A stretch of DNA of 7,915 bases from assembly GCA_016209665.1 (NCBI GenBank), contig JACQVT010000654.1, positions 1 to 7,915 on the forward strand. Reading direction: 5' to 3'. The notes under the pieces were generated by a model. The model searched no databases. It had not been told where the DNA came from and saw nothing but the letters and a program-made list of their open reading frames with translations. Numbering within the stretch: position 1 is the first letter of the stretch; each line of letters begins with the position of its first letter. The DNA is from Planctomycetota bacterium (GTDB lineage Bacteria > Planctomycetota > Phycisphaerae > UBA1845 > PWPN01). Below are positions 1 to 5,172 of the stretch, piece by piece. Position numbers and translations under genes: made by a program.

Positions 1-89
1 CGCACGCTGACGCGGGCGGTGAATGGGACCGACACGCTCACCTCCGCAGGACCGGGTGAGGCCGCACGATCGGAGCCTGGCGGCAACAT
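1..89 (-). CDS. possible start of an unidentified protein, cut by the window edge
   Basis: This is a short frame of 29 codons that stays open to the left edge of the window. It begins MLPPGSDRAASPGPAEVSVS and then shows alternating polar and hydrophobic residues that could be a beta strand. An ATG at 87-89 is preceded on the minus strand by GGAG with a 5-nt spacer, which is a good Shine-Dalgarno site. Third codon positions are mostly G or C, as in the neighbours. It starts 47 nt after the stop of the pseudopilin gene on the same strand, so it could be the next gene of that operon. No family can be recognised from so short a piece, and a frame of this length could be chance. A GTG-started frame in another phase overlaps it but is arginine-rich and looks less protein-like. 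Confidence 0.3.
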   Translation of the reverse strand, partial: MLPPGSDRAASPGPAEVSVSVPFTARVSV

Positions 90-136
90 TCGCACTCCGA
101 CGCTTCACCGCGTGACACGTTCCACCCCGCCCCGGC

Positions 137-1075
137 TCAACAGCCGCCGTTCCAACACTCCAGGATATCCTTGCCTGATTTCGGAGCCACGTGGCCTATG
201 TTGTTCAGGGTGGCATAGTCGGGCGACGTTGGGCCCCAGTTGGGAATGAACGCGGACGGGAAGGGCGGCAGGCCGTACTGGGGCGTGGTCCCGCTCCGGT
301 GGTAAAAGTTGACGTGGGTGTCCAGGAAGCCGAAGTTGTTGCCCGTGCGGTGGCGGAGTTCGAACAAACACTGGTTGATCCCGTAGTCGGCCTTGCAGTC
401 CGCCAGGACCCAGCCCTGTGCTCCGTCGTTCTGATCGTCCCCGGCGTCAAAGAAGTTCACGATCCGGTCGGGGCTCTTGATGCTGGAGTACTTCCGGCTC
501 CCGCCGGCGACGTCGCCCACGATTTTGAACCGACCCTTGCCGTCGGGCTCGACCTTCCAGACGGCGAAGAACAGGTTCTGATTCACTCCGTAGCTCAGGC
601 CGAGTTCCACGCTCTGCAGGCCGTCGGGCGTTCTCATCGGCCGCTGAGTGGTGGTGTGCTGCTTGCGGTCTTCGGGGCACGAGTAGGTGGGCACGTGCAA
701 TGACCACGAATTGATCGAGTCGATGACCTCGCCTTTTTTGGCGGTGATCTTCTGGACGAAGGGATACAGGAACTCGAAAGCGTCGGCGGCGATCAGGGTC
801 CGGCCTTTGGAATCCAGGCGGATGGTTCCGTCCGACGGATTGATTTCGTACCCTCCGGGCGTTTCATCCTTGCTCGCCTGTGCGTAGTAATACATGGCCT
901 GGCCGATCGTGCGCAGGTTGGTCGCGCAGGTGACTACTCGGGCCTTCTGCCGGGCGGTGCTGAGCGACGGCAGCAGGATCGCGACGAGCAGCGCGATGAT
1001 CGCGACCACGACCAGCACCTCGATGAGGGTGAACGCCAACCTTCTGGTGTTCGACGCGCGACGTTGGAGACTCAT
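137..1075 (-). CDS. pseudopilin-like protein (prepilin-type N-terminal cleavage/methylation domain, H-X9-DG-like)
   Basis: This 312-aa protein starts with a short basic leader (MSLQRRASNTRRLA) followed by FTLIEV. In this class-III signal the prepilin peptidase would cut after Ala14, Phe15 becomes residue +1, and Glu19 is the conserved +5 glutamate. Residues 20-37 form one hydrophobic helix. After it come ARQKAR and a Cys50-containing ATNLRTIGQA stretch, typical of the large planctomycete group of type-II-secretion or pilin-like proteins. YSCPED (131-135) matches the usual CPSD-type motif of the group. His242 is followed nine residues later by Asp252-Thr253, so the H-X9-DG motif is present with Thr instead of Gly. 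The protein is expected to sit in the inner membrane and assemble in a pseudopilus or surface fibre. GGAGG at 1086-1090 precedes the ATG by about 10 nt. It lies 37 nt downstream of the GntR-type gene and is probably cotranscribed with it. The class is clear; the specific role is unknown. Confidence 0.88.
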   Translation of the reverse strand: MSLQRRASNTRRLAFTLIEVLVVVAIIALLVAILLPSLSTARQKARVVTCATNLRTIGQAMYYYAQASKDETPGGYEINPSDGTIRLDSKGRTLIAADAFEFLYPFVQKITAKKGEVIDSINSWSLHVPTYSCPEDRKQHTTTQRPMRTPDGLQSVELGLSYGVNQNLFFAVWKVEPDGKGRFKIVGDVAGGSRKYSSIKSPDRIVNFFDAGDDQNDGAQGWVLADCKADYGINQCLFELRHRTGNNFGFLDTHVNFYHRSGTTPQYGLPPFPSAFIPNWGPTSPDYATLNNIGHVAPKSGKDILECWNGGC

Positions 1076-1112
1076 AGCCTGTCATCCTCCCACCACCGCG
1101 GCTCGCCGCTCA

Positions 1113-1787
1113 CTACGTCCGCGGGTGGATATGAAAGTGTTCCCGCAAGTGGACCCGCAGCGTGGACCGGGCCTTGACCGCGTCCCCTTGCAGCATATGT
1201 TCGACGATCTGCCGATGCTCCTGGACGGTCTGGTTCACCCGCGTCTGCCACTCCCGGCCCCCGACGGCGTCGGGGGGAATAATCGGCAGCGGCGCCCGCA
1301 GGTACATGACAGCCAGCCGCCGGTTCTTCGCCACCTTGATGAGGCATTCGTGGAAAGACCGGACGGCCTGGGCGATCGCGGTGTAGTCGCCGCCGTCGGC
1401 CAGCCCCGCCAACTGCTCGCAGGTCTCCCGCAGCGGGGCAAGGTGCTTGGGCGTGTTCAGCTTCTGCCGGCAGATGCGGTCGATGGCCCCACCCTCGAGA
1501 ATGATCCGCACCTCGCAAATCTCGCTCACGTCCTTAGCGGTCAACTGGGGCACGAAGTAGCCCGGCAGCGAGCGCTTCTCGATCAGGCCCTCCGCCTCCA
1601 GTCGGGCGAACGCCTCCCGCAGCGCGGCCCGGTTGACTTCCAGGCGGTTGGCCCAGGTTTCCTCGTTGAGCCGCTTGCCCTCCGGCGCCTGGTGCAGGAT
1701 GAGTAGCTGGCGCAGCCGGCTGTAGGCCTGCTCCCGCTGCGGGCCCTGATGCTCGTCGGACGATTGCGATCTCACGCGGCTGATCAT
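1113..1787 (-). CDS. GntR/FadR-family transcriptional regulator with FCD domain
   Basis: This is a 224-aa DNA-binding regulator. Residues about 17-80 form the winged helix-turn-helix: AYSRLRQLLI, then GKRLNEETWANRLEVNRAAL and REAFARLEAEGLIEK, with the wing at LPGYFVP. Residues about 85-218 form the all-helical FCD ligand domain, starting DVSEICEVRIILEGGAIDR. FCD domains usually bind a metal through one Asp and three His and sense small carboxylates or sugar acids. Here the histidines are visible (His146 in SFHECL, His191 in QEHRQIV, His213 in RVHLREHF), but the usual Asp four residues before the first His is Val142. Length is normal for the family. It has its own promoter about 20 nt upstream of the ATG and a possible autoregulatory site over the -10 box. 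Its Shine-Dalgarno site is weak, so the start is less certain than the gene. Likely targets are itself, the downstream pseudopilin gene and perhaps the neighbouring propeller gene; that is inference. Confidence 0.92.
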   Translation of the reverse strand: MISRVRSQSSDEHQGPQREQAYSRLRQLLILHQAPEGKRLNEETWANRLEVNRAALREAFARLEAEGLIEKRSLPGYFVPQLTAKDVSEICEVRIILEGGAIDRICRQKLNTPKHLAPLRETCEQLAGLADGGDYTAIAQAVRSFHECLIKVAKNRRLAVMYLRAPLPIIPPDAVGGREWQTRVNQTVQEHRQIVEHMLQGDAVKARSTLRVHLREHFHIHPRT

Positions 1788-1813
1788 GATGGTCCAGTTC
1801 CCATCCTATCGTT

Positions 1814-1842
1814 AGTCTACAAAACCAGCCACAACTTGTCAA
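1814..1842 (-). promoter_or_regulatory. sigma70-type promoter of the gntR-pseudopilin unit
   Basis: Read on the minus strand, TTGACA (1842-1837) is a perfect -35 box. A 17-bp spacer separates it from TAGACT (1819-1814), a good -10 box. Transcription would begin near 1807, about 20 nt before the regulator's ATG. The -10 region lies inside TTGTAGACTA (1822-1813), which fits the degenerate FadR-type half-sites T-n-G-T and A-C-n-A, though with a 2-nt centre where 3 nt is usual. Binding there would block RNA polymerase, so autoregulation is plausible. The promoter match is strong; the operator is only a suggestion. Confidence 0.7.
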
Positions 1843-1874
1843 CAGGGTTCGCCTCGCGACGGGCGGCCGTTTCC

Positions 1875-1897
1875 GGGGGGCAGGCATCCTGCCCGCC
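1875..1897. repeat. GC-rich inverted repeat (hairpin) between the propeller gene and gntR
   Basis: GGGCAGG (1878-1884), the 3-nt loop CAT and CCTGCCC (1888-1894) form a perfect 7-bp stem. After one mismatch two more G-C pairs extend it (1875-1876 with 1896-1897). It lies about 40 nt downstream of the propeller gene's stop. Neither strand has a run of T directly after the stem, so it is not a standard intrinsic terminator, though it could stabilise the 3' end of that mRNA. The CAGGCATCCTG core resembles short intergenic hairpin repeats I recall from planctomycete genomes. Only one copy occurs here, so repeat status is unproven. Confidence 0.45.
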
Positions 1898-1933
1898 TTC
1901 TTCCAAACCCGCACGTCTGGATCGGACGGACCA

Positions 1934-3577
1934 CTAATCCGCGAACTGAAACGCGTACAGGTCGGCATCCCGAAGGACAAACCGCAGGCGCACGGGCTTG
2001 TTGGCGAGATCCTTCACGTCCGACCGGCCGTGCCACGACACCAGGCGGTTGACGTCGTTGGTCGTGTGGATCATATCGCACTCGTCCACACCGAAGCCTG
2101 GCACTGATCGGCCCTCGCCGTCCAGCAGTCCGACCCGCACGATCCCGGCCGCCGAGGTGTCCACGTTGATCAGCAGCCGCCCACCGGTGAACACGAGGGG
2201 CGGTGTGGTGAACTCGCCGCCGGCGTAGGCCCCGTGGACCGACACGAACCCGTCCCGCCGCAGCACCAACCGGCTCAGGACCGCGATGTTCTGGCTGGCT
2301 CCCAGGCCGGCCTCGGTGAGCAGGCGCTTGTTCCGCTCGTCGCGGTCCCAGCCGTGGAGCCAATCGCTGCCGCGGTAGTACAGGTACATGTAACGCCCGG
2401 TCACGTCGGGCACGATGCCCCAGATCGTCCGCGTCGACGCCCAGTCGAACTCGCCCTTCATGCCCAGCGGCACGAACGGCTCGCGGTCAAAGCGCTCCCA
2501 CTTGATCCCGTCCCGGCTGGCCGCGAAGCGCGTGTCCAGCGGCCCCGCGTTGGTGGGGATCTCGTTCTTGAACTCGGGCAGGACCCCCCCGCCGATGTAG
2601 TGGTAGTACGCGGTCGGGAACATGAAGTAGGCATCGTCCGCCCACGGATAGCGGATGGCCGCGCTCATGTAGTAGTCCACCACCTGCGTCTGGCCGTGGA
2701 ACAGGTCCTCGCGGTCCGGTCCCAGCACCACGGGCAGGTCCTGTACGACCGAAAAGCCGTCGAGCGTGGCCGATTCGCCGCGGGCGATGGACCGGCCTTG
2801 CGAGCCCGGATCGCTCACGTTCCGCCGCAGGTAGGCCACGTACTTGCCCAGCCGCTCGTCGTAGAACACGACGTTCTGCGAATCGAGGTGGTGGCCCTTG
2901 GCCTGGGAACGGGCGGTGATGGCCGACTTGTGGGTCAACCGCCAGTGGATGCCGTCCCCCGACGAGAAGATGTGGATGCCTTCGCCCAGGTCGGCCGCCC
3001 GGATGGGCATGCGATACTTCTGGTCGGCCGGGGCGGTCGGATCGCGGAACACCATTCCGCCGTCCTGCCCGAGCTTGAGGCCCGCCGCCCCGAAGCCCAT
3101 CACGATGTTGTTCTGCTTGCTGCCGTCAAATTCCGCGACGCCGAGATCCGGCCGCTCCCAGTGGATGCCGTCCTTTGACGTCGCGTAGCAGATGCAGCCC
3201 CGGCCCTCGCCGGTGTGCCACTGCACAGTGGTCATCGTGTGATACCACATATGGTAGCCGGCATCGTCGTGCGACACGCTGCTGTACGGCCCGATGCCGC
3301 CCTGTTCCCACGGCCGCTCGGGCTTGATGGTCATCTCGCCGGTTTTGATGGGCTTGTGCACCCGCAACTCGACGCCGCGGGCCTCCGGCAGGAACCGTTG
3401 GTCGATGAACAGTTGTCGGCGGTTGGCCACCGTGATCGGGCCCGCCGACACCCCCACCGCCGCCGGCGCCGCGAGCGCCGCCGATCCCGGCAGCCCGAGG
3501 AACAATCCCGTGACCACCGCCAGACCGGCAACTCCGTACCCATACACCCTTTGACGTCGATTAATCTCGGTGCTCAT
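1934..3577 (-). CDS. secreted five-bladed beta-propeller protein, glycoside-hydrolase-like (GH32/GH43-type fold)
   Basis: This is a 547-aa exported protein. Residues 1-36 are a Sec signal: a basic start (NRRQR), a hydrophobic core (about 11-31), and ALA as a likely cut site near residue 36. The mature part opens with ITVANRRQLFIDQRFL, common in planctomycete and verrucomicrobial propeller proteins. Blade-like motifs recur: TSKDGIHWERP (133-143), SSGDGIHW (205-212) and ASRDGIKWERF (353-363), each with S-x-D-G-x-x-W. The last 100 residues (LLINVDTSAAG, VRLRFVLRDADLYAFQF) form a beta-sandwich-like tail typical of these proteins. The fold suggests glycan binding or hydrolysis in the periplasm or outside the cell, but I cannot assign catalytic residues or a substrate. 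The frame stays open to an ATG at 3757. I chose the ATG at 3575-3577 because a signal peptide starts there; the extra 60 residues are basic and signal-less. No convincing Shine-Dalgarno site precedes either start. Confidence 0.82.
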   Translation of the reverse strand: MSTEINRRQRVYGYGVAGLAVVTGLFLGLPGSAALAAPAAVGVSAGPITVANRRQLFIDQRFLPEARGVELRVHKPIKTGEMTIKPERPWEQGGIGPYSSVSHDDAGYHMWYHTMTTVQWHTGEGRGCICYATSKDGIHWERPDLGVAEFDGSKQNNIVMGFGAAGLKLGQDGGMVFRDPTAPADQKYRMPIRAADLGEGIHIFSSGDGIHWRLTHKSAITARSQAKGHHLDSQNVVFYDERLGKYVAYLRRNVSDPGSQGRSIARGESATLDGFSVVQDLPVVLGPDREDLFHGQTQVVDYYMSAAIRYPWADDAYFMFPTAYYHYIGGGVLPEFKNEIPTNAGPLDTRFAASRDGIKWERFDREPFVPLGMKGEFDWASTRTIWGIVPDVTGRYMYLYYRGSDWLHGWDRDERNKRLLTEAGLGASQNIAVLSRLVLRRDGFVSVHGAYAGGEFTTPPLVFTGGRLLINVDTSAAGIVRVGLLDGEGRSVPGFGVDECDMIHTTNDVNRLVSWHGRSDVKDLANKPVRLRFVLRDADLYAFQFAD

Positions 3578-3720
3578 GACGCCGTCTTGTACCCGAAGAC
3601 GCCCACCCGGAAAAGCCCGCTCTCCCCGTTTCGACTGAAGCCCATCGCAGGCTTGCCGTGGGATCCGATGCCGTCGGGTCCGTGCTCGCGTCAGCTCGGT
3701 TCGCACCGGTCTTGCCAATT

Positions 3721-3737
3721 TTTCAAAACTTCTGAAA
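3721..3737. promoter_or_regulatory. 17-bp imperfect palindrome, candidate operator in a divergent intergenic region
   Basis: The sequence reads TTTCA-n-AA-n-TT-n-TGAAA around a central base, with 14 of 16 paired positions symmetric. It lies in an AT-rich island (about 3711-3770) within a GC-rich gap of 272 bp between the divergent propeller gene (start 3577) and polyprenyl synthase gene (start 3850). TAGAAT at 3765-3770 on the plus strand could be a -10 box for the synthase gene, but no good -35 box lies at the right distance. I see no other gene in this gap. The symmetry is seen; an operator role is inferred. Confidence 0.4.
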
Positions 3738-3840
3738 GAACTCGTAATGATCGACATCGCGTATTAGAATGGGTCGATGAGGCGACCGGACGGGGCGGCG
3801 CGGTTCTCATCCGGTGGTAGTCCTCCCGTTGACGGGCAAT

Positions 3841-3846
3841 GAGGAG
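3841..3846 (+). promoter_or_regulatory. ribosome binding site that decides the polyprenyl synthase start
   Basis: GAGGAG lies 3 nt before the ATG at 3850. The spacer is shorter than usual, but it is the only Shine-Dalgarno-like stretch here. The alternative GTG at 3814 in the same frame has no such site, and its 12 extra residues do not resemble the family. Confidence 0.5.
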
Positions 3847-3849
3847 TCT

Positions 3850-4815
3850 ATGTTAGCGACCGGGCTTTCGTGTGGGCTGATCGCGGACCCGTTGAGCAAG
3901 GTCCGCCAGATTATCGACGATGAGTTGTTCTCCGATCTGGCCGTCGCCAACGACCTGTGCGGGCATCTTCGCGGCTACCGCGGCAAGATGCTGCGGCCGA
4001 CGCTGCTGCTGCTGTGCGGGCAGGCGTGCGGAGGGATCACCGAGGAGCACCTGACGCTCGCGGCGGTGCTCGAGATCGTGCATGTCGCCACCCTGGTACA
4101 CGACGACGTGCTCGACGAGGCGGATCTGCGCCGGCGACAACCTACGATCAACCGACTCCACGGCAACGAGGCGGCCGTTCTCCTCGGCGATTACCTCATC
4201 AGCCACGCTTTCCACCTGTGCAGTAGCGTCGACGCGGCCGCCTGCCGCCACATTGGGGCCACAACCAACCTCGTCTGCGAGGGCGAGTTGCAGCAGGTGC
4301 ACCATCGGTACGACTGGGAGCTGTCCGTCGAGCGATACATGGAGATCATCACCCGCAAGACGGCGACCCTGACCGGCACGGCCTGCCTGCTGGGCGCTCG
4401 CTATGCCGGTGCGTCCGCCGTGGTCGCCGCCGCGCTGCAGCAGTACGGCACAGACGTCGGCATCGCCTTCCAGATCACCGACGACGTGCTCGACATCACC
4501 GGCTCGCAGGAGCGGGTGGGCAAGACGCTGGGCCGCGACCTCGAGGAGTGCAAGCTCACGCTGCCGATTCTGCATGCCCTGCGGCACGCCGCTTCGGCGA
4601 CGCGGAAGCGGAGTCGGGACCTCGTAGCCTCACCAACTCCGGACCGGGCGGAGTTGGCGCGGTTGCTCACCGAGTCGGGCAGCATCCAGTACACGATGGA
4701 GACCGCCGACCGCCACGTGCGCGCCGCGATTTCGCGCCTCGATGCGCTGGCTCCGACCGACAGCCGGACCACGCTGGCTCGGCTTGCCCAAATGATCCTC
4801 AGCCGTGAGACGTGA
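3850..4815 (+). CDS. ispB: trans-isoprenyl (long-chain polyprenyl) diphosphate synthase
   Basis: This 321-aa enzyme adds isopentenyl diphosphate units to an allylic diphosphate, making all-trans polyprenyl chains, most likely for the quinone side chain. The family motifs appear in order: GKMLRP (45-50); the first aspartate-rich motif DDVLD (85-89) followed by RRRQP; EGELQQ (144-149); RKTATL (169-174); FQITDDVLD (208-215) as the second aspartate-rich motif; and VGKTLGRDLEECKLTLP (223-239). The residues four and five before the first motif are small (Ala81-Thr82 in VATLVHDD pattern), which in this family favours long products over C15 or C20. The usual Gly in the DL-x-x-GK segment is Cys234. 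Length is normal. It stands alone on the plus strand, 357 bp before dnaG, which has its own promoter. The start rests on the ribosome site at 3841-3846. The gene symbol is by analogy (octaprenyl- or heptaprenyl-type); exact chain length cannot be read. Confidence 0.9.
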   Translation: MLATGLSCGLIADPLSKVRQIIDDELFSDLAVANDLCGHLRGYRGKMLRPTLLLLCGQACGGITEEHLTLAAVLEIVHVATLVHDDVLDEADLRRRQPTINRLHGNEAAVLLGDYLISHAFHLCSSVDAAACRHIGATTNLVCEGELQQVHHRYDWELSVERYMEIITRKTATLTGTACLLGARYAGASAVVAAALQQYGTDVGIAFQITDDVLDITGSQERVGKTLGRDLEECKLTLPILHALRHAASATRKRSRDLVASPTPDRAELARLLTESGSIQYTMETADRHVRAAISRLDALAPTDSRTTLARLAQMILSRET

Positions 4816-4953
4816 AGTCGCCCCGGCCGTCACGGGTGGACGGAAGTGGTCGCCACGCGGCAATTCCCCCGCGGGTTGTCCCCTGATGAACTCCCAACCC
4901 CGAGGCATAGGCCATTTCCTCAAGATTCCGTCGTCCGTAACCTGCTCTGGCAC

Positions 4954-5003
4954 AGCACTTGCCCTGGACGACCCAGGCATAACTCTTTTACGCGTAAAGT
5001 GCT
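4954..5003. repeat. nested inverted repeats upstream of the dnaG promoter
   Basis: Three dyads are packed into 50 bp. AGCACTT (4954-4960) pairs with AAGTGCT (4997-5003). Inside, CCTGG (4963-4967) pairs with CCAGG (4973-4977) around a 5-nt loop. TTTACGCGTAAA (4987-4998) is a perfect 12-bp palindrome that shares bases with the right outer arm. The block ends 8 bp before the -35 box of the dnaG promoter. It could be a regulator binding site or, as RNA, the 3' structure of the polyprenyl synthase transcript. Confidence 0.55.
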
Positions 5004-5011
5004 AAGTTCAT

Positions 5012-5040
5012 TTGACCAAGCCCCAAACACGTGATATATA
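5012..5040 (+). promoter_or_regulatory. sigma70-type promoter of the dnaG-rpoD unit
   Basis: TTGACC (5012-5017) matches the -35 consensus at five of six positions. The spacer is exactly 17 bp, and TATATA (5035-5040) is a strong -10 box. The expected start is near 5047, giving a leader of about 125 nt before dnaG. Because this promoter should be read by the housekeeping sigma factor, and the operon encodes that factor, it offers a feedback loop. Confidence 0.75.
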
Positions 5041-5172
5041 TCTGGGTCCAGCGCAGAGGCGAGGCGATCGCGAGAAGGTGGTCTTCCACACGTAAGCTTC
5101 GATCAAGTCTGATGTTATGGCTGGCCCTCTCCGGCGCCGGTCTGACTTCGGGGTTTTGGCGAGGTTCGCGAG

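Larger units (their letters stand above)
4816..5172. other. gene-free intergenic region upstream of dnaG
   Basis: I find no convincing coding frame here. A weak hairpin (CGCGG at 4856-4860 with CCGCG at 4869-4873, 8-nt loop, no T-run) lies 40 nt after the polyprenyl synthase stop. The part from 4954 to 5040 holds nested inverted repeats and a strong promoter. About 125 nt from 5047 to 5172 would be the dnaG mRNA leader. This leader contains the self-complementary CCGGCGCCGG (5131-5140) and a 27-codon ATG frame (5117-5200) that runs into dnaG in another phase and lacks a ribosome site. Confidence 0.6.

Noticed and set aside
133..146. Small hairpin CGGCT-CAAC-AGCCG over the pseudopilin stop codon
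   Set aside because: The stem is only 5 bp and no T-run follows, so a terminator is not supported.
1098..1109. GCGGC-TC-GCCGC palindrome between gntR and the pseudopilin gene
   Set aside because: The two-base loop is too tight for a stable hairpin, and short GC palindromes are expected by chance in this composition.
894..1706. Plus-strand open frame of 270 codons
   Set aside because: It is antisense to the well-supported GntR-type and pseudopilin genes, spans their junction, and shows no family motif; long antisense frames are expected in GC-rich DNA.
2234..3178. Plus-strand open frame of 314 codons
   Set aside because: It lies opposite the propeller protein gene and its composition (rich in Val, Arg, His, Pro) is that of a complementary-strand shadow.
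3578..3757. N-terminal extension of the propeller protein to the ATG at 3757
   Set aside because: The 60 extra residues are basic and unlike a signal peptide, while the internal ATG at 3577 gives a clean one; the extension would also cover the AT-rich regulatory island.
3853..4587. Minus-strand open frame of 244 codons
   Set aside because: It is antisense to the polyprenyl synthase gene, whose aspartate-rich motifs are certain.
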